A stretch of DNA of 64,000 nucleotides from Ferrovum myxofaciens (GCF_000735045.1 NZ_JPOQ01000026.1:1-64000); one strand, 5' to 3'. Numbered from the stretch's first letter, positions 40,731 through 50,220 are shown. Notes: generated from the sequence alone by a model not told the origin. Numbers and translations: made by a program.

Positions 40731-43061
40731 TCATCGCGTGAGACCCATGTACAAGAGCGGCAACTTTTCGGGCAGCCTTTGCACGTGGTCCACCACCATG
40801 TAGTTCTTCGCACCGAAAATGCGCGACACATACTGGTCGGCTCTGGGATCGAGACTCAGGCAGTAGGTGGTGATGCCAGATCGAGTCAACTCTTCCACCG
40901 CTTTCTTGGCATCGAAGCGCAGGTATTGCGGATCGCGCATGTCATTGTCAGCAGGTTCGCCATCGGTAACCACCAGCAGCAACTTCCTGCTGCTGGGTCG
41001 GCGCTTTAAAATCGAACCGGCATGGCGCATCGCCGCGCCCATGCGCGTGGATAGTTGGCCGCGCATGCCCGCCAGACGGGACTTAGCCAAGTCGTTGTAG
41101 GGCATGTCAAAATCCTTGAAGCGATAATACTCCACGTCGTGCCGGCCATTGGAATCGAAACCGTGGATGGCGAAGGGGTCGCCAATTTTGTCTAGGGCAT
41201 TGGCCAGCAGCACCGTGGCTTCGCGCGCCAACTGCAGAACCGTGTTGTTCGAACCCAGCACGAGATCGTTGGTGGATTCGGACAGGTCGATCAACAACAG
41301 CACTGAAAGATCGCGCACCTTGCGCACGTTACGCATCATGACGCGCGGGTCGGGCTGCTCTCCCATGCGCATTTCGATCATGGCGCGCACCGCAGCATTC
41401 AAGTCGATCTCATCTCCGTCCTCCTGCTTGCGCAGGCGTTGAACACCCTGCGGTTGCATGGCTTCGATCAGATACTTGAGCCTGCCGATGATGGATTTAT
41501 ACTTGACCACAATGTCGTCAATGACCTCCACTTCGCCGAGTATTGGGCGCTTTTCCAACACTGTGCACCAATCCGGACGCTCCAGTTGCATCTGGTAGTC
41601 CCACTCTGCATAGTGGTAAGGCTGGGGAGGGGGTTCCTTACCTTCCAACTCGTTGTAACTCTTGCCAAGATCTTCATAGGGGAAAAGTTCGCTGGATAAT
41701 ACCCAGATTTCCTGCGCATCGTCACCTGCGTTCTCGACCTCGACCTCATTGGCGAACTCCATGAGGCTGACATGCTTGCGCACCTGCTTTTCCTGCCACG
41801 GGGCCACCTGTGCAAACTCCGATACCTCGTCGAAATCCCACAGATAGCGATTGTCGTCGCGATAGGGCGCGCTCAGCATATTGGTATGCACGAAGGGTAA
41901 CCGCATCTGCACCAGGTCGTGGGCAAGCGTCACGCCTATGTCCCACGCGAGATGATTGCTCGCAAGTTGGTTCAGTTGCTCGGCAAATAGCATTCTCACC
42001 TTGGCAATCAACGGATCTGGGTCTGCGTAGCCTGGGTCCAGCAACGCGCGTGCGATGCGGTTGAGATAATCACCGATGCTCGCGTTCTGGTGGGGCGTGG
42101 CGTGGTGAAGTTTTTGCCACAAAGGTGCAAGGCCGGGGAAACTATTGATCGCCAGTTGCTCCACGCGCGCGTCTTCAATGGTGCCGATAACCGTCATTTG
42201 CAAAGGCGTGAGTGCTTCGGCGGAAAGAGGTTCTTTGGTATACATCTGATGTGCGGCGGCATGGGCGCAGGCTGCCCGATAAAGTTCCACACCATCGATC
42301 TTGCCTGAAGGAAGGTCAAGGTCATCATAGGCGTCGGGCAAGTGGATGATGTAGCCCTCAATATAGGGCCGGTAGCCTTCGCGCTGCTCGAAGTCGCCGC
42401 TGGTTGGGCGCATGAAGAAATCCCGTCCCCACAAGGCGCGCAGGTACATACCGATGCGCCGTTGCACGTCGATGAACAAGGTGCCCCTGCGTTCCTTTTG
42501 CAGCACGCCTAGGGATTCCGGGCTCTCCAAACCGAAGTATCTGATCTGGGCATTGAAATCGGTTTTGTGCGCCTGGGCGCCCCAGAGCGCCCAACGGCGC
42601 AAACCACCGAGAGTCAGTTGCCCAAGCAGGGTGCCTAGGTGATCCAGCATCGGACGGACGCCGCGCGGTGCCTGGGCGAGCAGGGTATCAATCAGGTGCA
42701 GGTAGCCCCGGAATAGTTCCGGGTCGCCCAACCGGGAAGCGGCGATTGGGCTGGAGGAAAAAACCAGAGAGATCACGGTGGCACTGGTCTTGGAATACAT
42801 TTTGATAGCGGCTGCGAGTAAATCACTCACCGCGTCCTCGCCCAGTTCGCGCGTTACCGCTGGCGCGCTCTGGATAAAGGACAACACCAGATCGGTGCCA
42901 CGGCCCAACGATTTCAGACCGGTTGCGCCGTGCAGATAAGCTTCCAGACCTCGCGGACTGAACACCCTAGCCGCTTCTCCCCAGGATGCACGCAATACTT
43001 CGCTGGCATGCTCGCCGAGTTCGTCCAATATATCCTGATATTTTTCGAGTTCTATGGCCAT
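40731..43061 (-). CDS. cbbO: CbbO: von Willebrand-domain RuBisCO activase adaptor
   Basis: With the CbbQ AAA+ ring it strips inhibitory sugar phosphates from RuBisCO. 776 aa: a long helical N-terminal part, then a C-terminal VWA domain with the MIDAS motif intact (LLLIDLSESTNDLV) and the later Thr/Asp residues (LVVTDGEPADNDMRD). Thirty-seven bases after cbbQ; last carboxysome-operon gene. Confidence 0.94.
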   Translation of the reverse strand: MAIELEKYQDILDELGEHASEVLRASWGEAARVFSPRGLEAYLHGATGLKSLGRGTDLVLSFIQSAPAVTRELGEDAVSDLLAAAIKMYSKTSATVISLVFSSSPIAASRLGDPELFRGYLHLIDTLLAQAPRGVRPMLDHLGTLLGQLTLGGLRRWALWGAQAHKTDFNAQIRYFGLESPESLGVLQKERRGTLFIDVQRRIGMYLRALWGRDFFMRPTSGDFEQREGYRPYIEGYIIHLPDAYDDLDLPSGKIDGVELYRAACAHAAAHQMYTKEPLSAEALTPLQMTVIGTIEDARVEQLAINSFPGLAPLWQKLHHATPHQNASIGDYLNRIARALLDPGYADPDPLIAKVRMLFAEQLNQLASNHLAWDIGVTLAHDLVQMRLPFVHTNMLSAPYRDDNRYLWDFDEVSEFAQVAPWQEKQVRKHVSLMEFANEVEVENAGDDAQEIWVLSSELFPYEDLGKSYNELEGKEPPPQPYHYAEWDYQMQLERPDWCTVLEKRPILGEVEVIDDIVVKYKSIIGRLKYLIEAMQPQGVQRLRKQEDGDEIDLNAAVRAMIEMRMGEQPDPRVMMRNVRKVRDLSVLLLIDLSESTNDLVLGSNNTVLQLAREATVLLANALDKIGDPFAIHGFDSNGRHDVEYYRFKDFDMPYNDLAKSRLAGMRGQLSTRMGAAMRHAGSILKRRPSSRKLLLVVTDGEPADNDMRDPQYLRFDAKKAVEELTRSGITTYCLSLDPRADQYVSRIFGAKNYMVVDHVQRLPEKLPLLYMGLTR

Positions 43062-43098
43062 CTTGCTGCTCCGGTAAATTCCGTTGTATGGCTAGTGT

Positions 43099-43902
43099 CT
43101 AGAAGAAAGTCGTCACTGCCGCGTCAAGCGCATCGCGCATGTCGGGGTCGTCGGTAATCGGACGAACCAATGCGACGCGGCAGGCGTTCTGGGGATCGAC
43201 CCCCTTGGCGATCAGGCTGCCTGCATACACCAGCATCCGGGTCGATATCCCTTCGTCCAGGCCGTGACCCTTGAGATTTCTGGCGCGCTCGGCAATGGAT
43301 ACCAACTTGTCGGAAACTTCTCTGGGTACCCCCGTCTCGTGCGAGACGATCTCCATCTCGACCGCGTGCTCGGGATAATTGAAGTCGAGCGCACCGAAGC
43401 GCTGCTTAGTGGACTGCTTCAGGTCTTTCATCAGGCTCTGATAGCCCGGATTATAGGAAATCACCAACTGGAAATCGGGATGAGCATGAATGAGCTCTCC
43501 CTTCTTCTCCAAAGGCAATACCCTCCTGTTGTCCGTCAGGGGATGAATCACCACTGTAGTGTCCTGTCTGGCCTCTACGACTTCATCCAGATAGCAGATT
43601 GCCCCGTATCGAGCCGCGATTGCCAACGGCCCGTCCTGCCAGCGGGTTCCGCTCACATCCAGCAAAAAGCGCCCGACAAGGTCTGAAGCAGTCATGTCCT
43701 CGTTGCAGGCTACGGTGATCAGTGGCTTTCCCAACTTCCATGCCATGTATTCGACGAAACGGGTCTTGCCGCATCCTGTCGGACCTTTCAGCATCATCGG
43801 CATGCGCACGCCATAGGCAGCTTCGTACAGATCAACTTCGTCGGCAACGGTATGGTAATAGGGCTTTTGTTCTACACGGTACTGGTCGATCACGCCATTC
43901 AT
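43099..43902 (-). CDS. cbbQ: CbbQ: AAA+ RuBisCO activase motor
   Basis: MoxR-type AAA+ ATPase, the motor of the CbbQO activase. Walker [17 protein letters not shown], Walker [16 protein letters not shown], sensor region [15 protein letters not shown]; 267 aa. It precedes cbbO and follows the small unknown gene by 63 bases. Confidence 0.94.
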   Translation of the reverse strand: MNGVIDQYRVEQKPYYHTVADEVDLYEAAYGVRMPMMLKGPTGCGKTRFVEYMAWKLGKPLITVACNEDMTASDLVGRFLLDVSGTRWQDGPLAIAARYGAICYLDEVVEARQDTTVVIHPLTDNRRVLPLEKKGELIHAHPDFQLVISYNPGYQSLMKDLKQSTKQRFGALDFNYPEHAVEMEIVSHETGVPREVSDKLVSIAERARNLKGHGLDEGISTRMLVYAGSLIAKGVDPQNACRVALVRPITDDPDMRDALDAAVTTFF

Positions 43903-43965
43903 GGTGGCTCCTTATTAGTCGGTAACTGACGACAGGCGAGGTAAATCAGAATTACGAAATATCTC

Positions 43966-44175
43966 TCAGTCTGGCCAGACCCGATTCGGATGCAATACAC
44001 TCGACTCGCCGGCCTTGGCGGATACAGGCTTGACTGCGACACGCGCCGACTTCATTTTGGCGACCGGTATGACCGGAACGCTTGCCGGATCCATGTCTGG
44101 CTGCTCCCCGTTTTGCTGAACCTTGATCTGGCGTACGCCTTGTGCAAGTCTTGATCCCATTTTCTTCACAGACAT
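43966..44175 (-). CDS. small basic protein of unknown function in the carboxysome operon
   Basis: 69 aa, not recognised. A near-perfect GAGGAGGTC ribosome site four bases before the ATG argues that it is translated. The sequence is basic and low-complexity (VKKMGSRLAQGVRQIKVQQN, PVAKMKSARVAVKPVSAKAG) with no predicted membrane helix, and ends HPNRVWPD, its only Trp three residues from the C-terminus. Disordered proteins with an invariant C-terminal Trp are described for alpha-type McdB carboxysome-positioning factors, but no McdA ParA partner lies here, so that link is only a hypothesis. Sits between acRAF and cbbQ. Confidence 0.7.
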   Translation of the reverse strand: MSVKKMGSRLAQGVRQIKVQQNGEQPDMDPASVPVIPVAKMKSARVAVKPVSAKAGESSVLHPNRVWPD

Positions 44176-44219
44176 AAGACCTCCTCAATGATCGCTTCGA
44201 TATCCGCCACGCCAACCTG

Positions 44220-44501
44220 CTAGACCTTGCCCGATGCGACCGCCAGCGTCTCCATCTCGCTGGTGAAAGCGGATACTCGCCTGTCCAGCGTGGCCAGACC
44301 CTCTGCATCAATGCTGACGACGACGTAAGTTTTGCCGAAGCTCAAATTCGGATAGTAGTCCTCGCGCCTGGACAATTTTGCCAGTTGATCCAGAAAGCGC
44401 CTTGTCTCGACGTAGTTGCCAAAATCAAAGCGCTGGTTCAATACCGGTTTGTACGCTACTGGCGTGGCGATATCCGTGTCTTCTTCCCTAGCTTGCGTCA
44501 T
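44220..44501 (-). CDS. acRAF: alpha-carboxysome RuBisCO assembly factor
   Basis: Pterin-carbinolamine-dehydratase-like fold that lost the catalytic role and assists form IA RuBisCO assembly. 93 aa: PVLNQRFDFGNYVETRRFLD and EDYYPNLSFGKTYVVVSID are the family blocks. AAAGGAGAG precedes the ATG. Lies between the ferritin-like gene and the 69-aa unknown gene. A true pterin dehydratase is the alternative, less likely here. Confidence 0.85.
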   Translation of the reverse strand: MTQAREEDTDIATPVAYKPVLNQRFDFGNYVETRRFLDQLAKLSRREDYYPNLSFGKTYVVVSIDAEGLATLDRRVSAFTSEMETLAVASGKV

Positions 44502-44505
44502 GATC

Positions 44506-44940
44506 TCACTCTCCTTTTAACTCAGACAATTGCTGATCCAATTCCTTGAGATGTCCCAACTCATCTTCCATCAAGGCACGCATCAGCGCTTGCGTTTCCC
44601 CATCCTGGCGCCTGGCGCAATAGAACGCTGCTTCTTCATAAAGCCGGATCGCTTCGATCTCAAGCCCGCGATCGATTTGAAGCATTTCCGCCAGCGTTCT
44701 ACCTGGGCGAATGGGTGGCAATTGGGTCGCATTACAAGGAATACCCAAGATCAACATACGTTCCATCAAGCGCTCGGCGTGCACCAGTTCCTCGTTCACA
44801 TCCCGGCGAAATTGCGCACTCTGTGCAGATAAACCCCACAGGCCGGTCAACTTGGCCTGCATCAGATATTGCTGCACAGCCGCCAGTTCGTGGCTGAGCG
44901 CACGTGACAAATAGCCACTCAAACGCGGGTCTGTATACAT
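44506..44940 (-). CDS. carboxysome-associated bacterioferritin-like protein
   Basis: Ferritin-like four-helix bundle, 144 aa from ATG 44940 (AAAAGG upstream; GTG 44946 is an alternative). Metal-site residues appear as HELAAVQQYLMQA, EELVHAERLMER and EDELGHLKELDQQL. Homologues recur in alpha-carboxysome operons; the role there is unsettled, possibly iron or redox buffering. A few bases before acRAF. Confidence 0.85.
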   Translation of the reverse strand: MYTDPRLSGYLSRALSHELAAVQQYLMQAKLTGLWGLSAQSAQFRRDVNEELVHAERLMERMLILGIPCNATQLPPIRPGRTLAEMLQIDRGLEIEAIRLYEEAAFYCARRQDGETQALMRALMEDELGHLKELDQQLSELKGE

Positions 44941-44957
44941 GCTCACGCCTTTTCCAC

Positions 44958-45299
44958 TTAAGCGATAGCCTGACTGAGATCCCCGTCACGTCCACCCAGG
45001 CCCGTATCCGGGCTCGTTGGCAGAATGTTTTCCACCTCGTTATGCACGCGCGCAATGATATGTGCCGCGACCAGCCCATCTCCCACCCGTTCGCACGCAT
45101 CTGCACCGGCGCGCACTGCCGCGTTTACCGCACCGGTTTCGCCACGCACCAGCACGGTGACATAACCGCCACCGACGAACTGACGTCCCACTAGGCGCAC
45201 TTCCGCCGCCTTGGTCATCGCATCCGCCGCTTCAATCGCCGGCACTAGGCCGCGCGTTTCGATCATGCCCAATGCAATACCGCTCACTATGTTTGCCAT
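44958..45299 (-). CDS. csoS1: CsoS1 hexameric shell protein (copy 2)
   Basis: BMC-H protein tiling the carboxysome facets. 113 aa: [40 protein letters not shown] and [20 protein letters not shown]. Identical in the core to the upstream copy, but with an extra Ile at position 4 and a longer C-terminal tail ([20 protein letters not shown]). The tail may alter packing. Confidence 0.95.
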   Translation of the reverse strand: MANIVSGIALGMIETRGLVPAIEAADAMTKAAEVRLVGRQFVGGGYVTVLVRGETGAVNAAVRAGADACERVGDGLVAAHIIARVHNEVENILPTSPDTGLGGRDGDLSQAIA

Positions 45300-45629
45300 G
45301 ATATATTCCCTTTTTTCGTCAAGTTGTTAAGACAAAACTCTTCATGCTTCAGGCTGATTCGGCAGAATGTTTTCCACCTCGTTATGCACGCGCGCAATGA
45401 TGTGTGCCGCGACCAGCCCATCTCCCACCCGTTCGCACGCATCTGCACCGGCGCGCACTGCCGCGTTCACCGCACCGGTTTCGCCACGCACCAGTACGGT
45501 GACATAACCGCCACCGACAAACTGACGTCCCACCAAGCGCACTTCCGCCGCCTTGGTCATTGCATCCGCCGCTTCAATCGCTGGCACCAGGCCCCGTGTT
45601 TCGATCATGCCCAATGCAATACCGCTTAC
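45019..45629. repeat. direct duplication of the csoS1 coding core
   Basis: Two direct copies of about 269 bases, 45019-45287 and 45361-45629, differ at roughly a dozen positions; none of those I checked changes the protein. The flanks and C-terminal tails differ, so the homogeneity points to selection or recent gene conversion. Confidence 0.9.
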
Positions 45630-45638
45630 GTTTGCCAT
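45342..45638 (-). CDS. csoS1: CsoS1 hexameric shell protein (copy 1)
   Basis: BMC-H shell protein, 98 aa from ATG 45638, essentially the CsoS1A/C form ending [15 protein letters not shown]. The pore loop region [12 protein letters not shown] is conserved. First of two adjacent copies, after the pentamer genes. Confidence 0.95.
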   Translation of the reverse strand: MANVSGIALGMIETRGLVPAIEAADAMTKAAEVRLVGRQFVGGGYVTVLVRGETGAVNAAVRAGADACERVGDGLVAAHIIARVHNEVENILPNQPEA

Positions 45639-45669
45639 TTTCAGTACTCCTTTTGCGTTAAAAAAATGT

Positions 45670-45936
45670 TTACTTACCGGTTTGGCCAGTGCCGGGGTCC
45701 CAACCATCGATAATGCCGCCGATGGTCAAATCGGTAAGAATCTTGTAATCGCCCGTGGCGTAACGCGCCGCTGAACCACTCACGGTAATCACCCATTTGC
45801 CCGGTGGTACGCCCACCGGGTCGGCCGCCACATTGAGCCGACCTTTGGCATCGCGTAGCACCCTGAGCGAAATACTGTATAAGCCAGGAATGCGACGTGT
45901 GGAAACCAAGTCGGAAATTACTTCCATAACTTCCAT
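45670..45936 (-). CDS. csoS4B: CsoS4B pentameric shell protein
   Basis: BMC-P (EutN/CcmL fold) vertex protein, 88 aa from ATG 45936 (GGAAGA upstream): [54 protein letters not shown]. Pairs with CsoS4A one base upstream; the two cap the icosahedral vertices. Confidence 0.93.
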   Translation of the reverse strand: MEVMEVISDLVSTRRIPGLYSISLRVLRDAKGRLNVAADPVGVPPGKWVITVSGSAARYATGDYKILTDLTIGGIIDGWDPGTGQTGK

Positions 45937-45937
45937 T

Positions 45938-46186
45938 TCAATCTTCCGCCCAATGGTCGATGATGCCGACGATGGTAAGGTCGCTGGGAAAATCCTTGCT
46001 CCCCGCAGCTTCACGTGCGGCGGAAGAACCCACGCAAATCACCCAGTCTCCGGGGATGCAACCCACTGCGTCCACTGCTATGCTGCGTGACCCGCCTTTT
46101 TCTTTCACCACCAGCAGCGGGCGATGCCCCATCTCCTTGATCCGGTTAGTCGAAACCAGAGTCTTTTCCACCTGACAAATTTTCAT
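45938..46186 (-). CDS. csoS4A: CsoS4A pentameric shell protein
   Basis: BMC-P vertex protein, 82 aa: MKICQVEKTLVSTNRIKEMG, AVDAVGCIPGDWVICVGSSA, DLTIVGIIDHW. GGAGAA precedes the ATG. Follows csoSCA, as in other cso operons. Confidence 0.94.
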   Translation of the reverse strand: MKICQVEKTLVSTNRIKEMGHRPLLVVKEKGGSRSIAVDAVGCIPGDWVICVGSSAAREAAGSKDFPSDLTIVGIIDHWAED

Positions 46187-46204
46187 TATGTTCTCCGCAA
46201 AACC

Positions 46205-47782
46205 TTAAGCGCCGTTCGCTTCTATCGACTCGATCGGGCTGCCGGGCCGTTTGTCCTGTACCGTCATGCCGCATACCAGCAGGCCTTGCCTGGCCAATTC
46301 GCCGTAGCGCAATTCGAGCGCCGCTTGGACCCGCTGGCACCGCTCTACCGTGCGCTCGCGGCAACCCGGCACGCGACTGTCGTAGCGAAAGTGAATCGCC
46401 AGCGGGATCGGCAAGCCATGATTGACGTTGAGCTTCTTGAAAATATTGATCCCCACATCCATATCGGGCGCGCCTTCTTCCACGGTGTGCAAATGGGCGA
46501 AGTAAGCCAAGTTGCGCAACTGAAATTCTTCAAAGCCGTCACCCACGCTGATAAAGCGCTCGTTATGTCCGATATCCGGGTAACGTCCGCCCCAGTTGCC
46601 GCATACATACTCGATCTGCGACAAGTTATTGATCAACAGTGTCGCAATCAAGCGCCGCATGCCTTCATGCGGCTCGCCGTTACCGCGACCCCAGCCACCA
46701 CCTTGGGCGCTGGCCGCCTGAATCGCCTGATAGACCTTGAGCCGGGCAGTATTCCCGTCGTCATTGACGGTCTGTTCATACAGTGCAAGATTATCCACCG
46801 CGCGATACAAACTCATTTCTCCATCTGCATCAGGCACATGCACTTTGATCGCATCAGTGGCGGTATCCACACCGATCAGCAAGGTATCCACCGAAGCACC
46901 ACAGCAAAAACTGTTCTCGATCGCTTGGCGGAACTCGCGCAACCGCTCCAGTCCTTTCTCCGCTGCCCGAACCTCATTGCTGCCGTGGGCAGCACAGCCT
47001 TCGTGTGCAGGATCGGAACTGCTGGTGTGGTACACCACCATTTTCAGGTAACGCGTCCCTGCATCGGGAGTCACCGGGCGACCCTCGCGAAAACGCATCA
47101 ACTCGGTTTCTATCCAGCGTTTCACATTGGCTTCCACGTCGAACATCGCCCCGGCATAGGACTTGCTGCTGCGCACTGCTCCAGTGGGCAAGCGCAGGAT
47201 GTAGCGCACCAAGCCCTTCAAACGCCCGTCCGAGCAAGGCGAGATATCCACCGCGTGGTAGCCGCAATCCAACATGAATGACACCGCTTCATCTACGTCC
47301 ACCGCCTCCGGCGGATTGCTCGTGCGGGCCTGCTCAGCCAGCAAGCGCAATGTGCGCATCACAGTTTCGCCATATAAGGCGCTCATATCCAGACCGGTTA
47401 CCCACGCATCCGCAAGGATGCGCGACGGCAAGTCAAAGCCAAGTTCCTGGTTCGCGATGGCTTGCGCCTGCGCAACAAACTCCGCTGCATGCTGCAAACC
47501 GGCAATGCGCTTCAAGACCGGGATAATATTGGCAAAGCGCTCCTTGATGGTTTTCTCATACGCCAGTAAGCGCCGATTCTCCATTTGGTTCGTCAACGGG
47601 TGGCTGCACAAACGTCCGCCCTGCATAGCACACCCCGGATTGGACTCCAGTGCCAAGGAAGCCGCAAGCGTCTCCGGCTGCCGCCCCTGGAGAGCGCCGT
47701 TAGGCGTCCCCAACCCGTAGGGCGGGCGGCTTGCTGCAAACTGCGGGCTGGTATGACGCCCAGGGCGGTTGCGAGTATTCAT
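46205..47782 (-). CDS. csoSCA: CsoSCA carboxysomal carbonic anhydrase
   Basis: Dehydrates bicarbonate to CO2 inside the carboxysome. 525 aa. The zinc ligands of the epsilon-type beta-CA fold are in place: C183 (ISPCSDGRLKGL), H252 and C263 (YHTSSSDPAHEGC), with the 69- and 11-residue spacings of the Halothiobacillus enzyme; D185 and R187 form the catalytic dyad. The N-terminal 60 residues are low-complexity and basic, a likely scaffold-binding region. Confidence 0.95.
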   Translation of the reverse strand: MNTRNRPGRHTSPQFAASRPPYGLGTPNGALQGRQPETLAASLALESNPGCAMQGGRLCSHPLTNQMENRRLLAYEKTIKERFANIIPVLKRIAGLQHAAEFVAQAQAIANQELGFDLPSRILADAWVTGLDMSALYGETVMRTLRLLAEQARTSNPPEAVDVDEAVSFMLDCGYHAVDISPCSDGRLKGLVRYILRLPTGAVRSSKSYAGAMFDVEANVKRWIETELMRFREGRPVTPDAGTRYLKMVVYHTSSSDPAHEGCAAHGSNEVRAAEKGLERLREFRQAIENSFCCGASVDTLLIGVDTATDAIKVHVPDADGEMSLYRAVDNLALYEQTVNDDGNTARLKVYQAIQAASAQGGGWGRGNGEPHEGMRRLIATLLINNLSQIEYVCGNWGGRYPDIGHNERFISVGDGFEEFQLRNLAYFAHLHTVEEGAPDMDVGINIFKKLNVNHGLPIPLAIHFRYDSRVPGCRERTVERCQRVQAALELRYGELARQGLLVCGMTVQDKRPGSPIESIEANGA

Positions 47783-47787
47783 TTGGG

Positions 47788-49779
47788 TTAGCCTCGGGCG
47801 CCGCCAGAATAGGTGATGGTGGACCCGGTAGCGGCGTTACCGCTACTGCCGGTAACTTTGCTGGGCGGCACTTGCAAATGCTCGCGATCCTTTATCGCAG
47901 GAACTTGCATCGCCATGCTGCGCTGATTGCCGCGCAGGGTTGGGTTGCGTCGCGTGGCAGAGGTCCCTTCGGTGCCAGTAATACTTTCATTACGCCGCCA
48001 ACCTGCGCCAGTGATGGCGAAGCCTCCTTCGCGCCCATCTCCAGTGAGGCGGCTGCGCTGAGCTTCAGGCACCTGTGGTTGCTCCATCGCAATCAGTGCA
48101 ACGCCGTATGCATCATCCCGATAGCGAAACTCTGGTGTGCCAGAAACCAGTCCGGCGGCCAAATTCACTGGCCCGGTGATACGGCCTTGTGCGCCGGAGA
48201 TGTTGCCGGTAATGCGACTCAGCCTGCTGTCCTGAGCTTTGCGTGCCGGGGTGACGATGCTGAAACTGCTTTGCTCCGTAACCGCCTGCGGCGCGGACTC
48301 TGCCTCATACGAAACATTTGCAGGTCCAAACGTTAGCGGATGCGGGTTGCTATTGATACCTCGCTGCGACACTCGCTGATATGGGCCGGAATAAGGCGTG
48401 CCGCTCAAAACCTGACTTTCTCCACGTTCCGCGCCTGTCATCCTGCCTCCCGATTCTACGAGTGTTCCGCTCAGCGCTATGCCCGCCCGGGCGCCGCGGC
48501 TTGCCATCAGAGCGCGCGATGCGGCTTGGCGATCCGCGTCGCAAAACGCCGTATACTGATCCGGGCCCATGTATTCGGTACCTGAAATCGGCTGACAACC
48601 ACCATATTCATCGCCAGTAACTTTTGGGTTGTGTTCCATCATTGTTCCGGAAATCGGCTGGTCGCGTACCGTGCTCATCACACTCACCTTGTGCGGCACG
48701 CCGCTGCCTTGACACATGCTGACAGACAGATCCTGAGCATACTGACTGCCGGTGAGTTTGCTGTTGCAGGCACCGGATTCGTCTCCCGTCACCTTTACGC
48801 TACGCCCGACTTCGGTTCCGCTCACGTTCAAACCTGCCCTGGTAATGGCTACCCCCACTTTGGCTGGCGCACTTACCGGCTTGGAGGCACAGAAAGATTC
48901 GAATTGCTCCGCGCCCAGATATTCGGTACCGGTCACTGCCTTGCAGGCACCATGTTCATCTCCGGTTACCCTAGCACTGCGACCAAGTTCCACACCGCTC
49001 ACACGCTGATTCCGGCTGGTGTTGCTGACGCTGACCTTGGCAGGTGGGGCTGGTGGAACGGATGCACATAACTTTCCATACTGTTCGGCACCAATGTATT
49101 CGGTACCGGTAATCCCTCGGCAACTGCCCGATTCAACCCCGGTCACCTTGCTGCTACGCTCGACCTGGGTGCCGGTGACCAAGTTGCCGCTCAAGGTGGT
49201 GCCGATCTCGACCTTGACCGGAACCGCGGGAGAACGCACTCTTCCGGAAGGACGACACGCCGGATCATTGCCTCGACCGTTAACACACATTTCCTCACGG
49301 CGCGCCCGTGCAGCGGCACGCCCACTCAATCCAACAGCCCCCACAGTCTTGTTGCTGCTCACATGACGTGTCGCGGCAGCATTCATTCCCGCAGATTTCA
49401 TAGCCGCCTTCCCTTGGCTGGAGAGTGCTCGCCGCCGCTCCTGGCACAATTGACGCACTCTGGAAGAAGTCAGTCCCAAGGTGGTTGGGGGCTCTGCTTC
49501 TACCAGGGCACAAACTGTGTCCAGCGTTTTCTGCTCGACGGCATGCATACAACCGCAGTCACTTGAGGCATGGCTATCGTCCTTCAATGGCTCTGATTGA
49601 GGCGCAGCCGATTCCACGCTTTGCACGCGTACCGGCGCGATGGTAGGCACTGCCTTGCGTACCTGCCCCAAACTTGCCTTGCCGCTCTGCGACATCGCCT
49701 GACGACGAGCACGCGAGAGCATGCGTCCACTCGCGCCGTTGGGCGCAAAACCCTTATTTTCAGCCTTGGAATCGCTCAT
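47788..49779 (-). CDS. csoS2: CsoS2 intrinsically disordered carboxysome scaffold
   Basis: Binds RuBisCO and shell to drive assembly. 663 aa, shorter than the roughly 870-aa Halothiobacillus protein. Three N-terminal RuBisCO-binding repeats (about 19-37, 106-124, 152-170; pattern RARRQAMSQSGK). About five middle repeats (188-468) with VTGTEY motifs; the first four have paired Cys, the fifth lacks them. The C-terminal domain ends in the conserved peptide KVTGSSGNAATGSTITYSGG then ARG. AAGGAT precedes the ATG. Confidence 0.95.
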   Translation of the reverse strand: MSDSKAENKGFAPNGASGRMLSRARRQAMSQSGKASLGQVRKAVPTIAPVRVQSVESAAPQSEPLKDDSHASSDCGCMHAVEQKTLDTVCALVEAEPPTTLGLTSSRVRQLCQERRRALSSQGKAAMKSAGMNAAATRHVSSNKTVGAVGLSGRAAARARREEMCVNGRGNDPACRPSGRVRSPAVPVKVEIGTTLSGNLVTGTQVERSSKVTGVESGSCRGITGTEYIGAEQYGKLCASVPPAPPAKVSVSNTSRNQRVSGVELGRSARVTGDEHGACKAVTGTEYLGAEQFESFCASKPVSAPAKVGVAITRAGLNVSGTEVGRSVKVTGDESGACNSKLTGSQYAQDLSVSMCQGSGVPHKVSVMSTVRDQPISGTMMEHNPKVTGDEYGGCQPISGTEYMGPDQYTAFCDADRQAASRALMASRGARAGIALSGTLVESGGRMTGAERGESQVLSGTPYSGPYQRVSQRGINSNPHPLTFGPANVSYEAESAPQAVTEQSSFSIVTPARKAQDSRLSRITGNISGAQGRITGPVNLAAGLVSGTPEFRYRDDAYGVALIAMEQPQVPEAQRSRLTGDGREGGFAITGAGWRRNESITGTEGTSATRRNPTLRGNQRSMAMQVPAIKDREHLQVPPSKVTGSSGNAATGSTITYSGGARG

Positions 49780-49842
49780 GCTTTTATCCTTCCAGTTTCA
49801 ATAGGCCCTTGGGGGGCCTGTGCCGGATCGCCCAACCCCCGA

Positions 49843-50175
49843 TTACCGTCCGCGGAACACCACGAAGGAACTGCCCTGGCTCTGCGAGTAGTTGTCATAT
49901 CCAATCAGACGCACGTGGTGGTTGGGGTGAGCGCGATGGCAAGCCTCCAATTCGGAGATGATGGTATCCACCGATTGCTCCCCGAACATGGGCAGTTTCC
50001 ACATGTACCAGTAGTAGTTGAATGCGCGCGTCGGTTCCACGTGCTCAATGCCAGGGTTCCAGCCCTGACTCACGATGTAGGCAATCTGACGGCGCATTTT
50101 TTCCGGCGACATCGCCGGCAAATACGAGAAAGTTTCGTACTTGGGGGTTGAGTTGTAATCTTGAATGTCAGCCAT
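49843..50175 (-). CDS. cbbS: RuBisCO small subunit (form IA)
   Basis: 110 aa: [20 protein letters not shown], the Trp/Tyr-rich core [15 protein letters not shown] and [15 protein letters not shown] long purine-rich stretch (AAAGGAAAGGAAAGAAAAG) directly precedes the ATG, giving a strong ribosome site. Sits 95 bases after cbbL. Confidence 0.96.
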   Translation of the reverse strand: MADIQDYNSTPKYETFSYLPAMSPEKMRRQIAYIVSQGWNPGIEHVEPTRAFNYYWYMWKLPMFGEQSVDTIISELEACHRAHPNHHVRLIGYDNYSQSQGSSFVVFRGR

Positions 50176-50208
50176 TTTCTTTTCTTTCCTTTCCTTTAAC
50201 GCTTGGCG

Positions 50209-50220
50209 GGCCGTCCGGCC
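50209..50220 (-). promoter_or_regulatory. GC hairpin in the cbbL-cbbS spacer
   Basis: GGCCG-GA-CGGCC on the minus strand, about 35 bases before cbbS and without a T tract. It is likely an mRNA-stability or processing element rather than a terminator; such an element could help balance large and small subunits. Confidence 0.35.

Noticed and set aside
40649-40741. 31-codon plus-strand frame with a CNEC motif between cbbO and tsaC
   Set aside because: No ribosome site, and it overlaps the start of tsaC and the end of cbbO. Probably chance.
46124-47281. Long antisense open frame (385 codons) over csoSCA
   Set aside because: Shadow of the carbonic anhydrase gene; His/Arg-rich nonsense composition.
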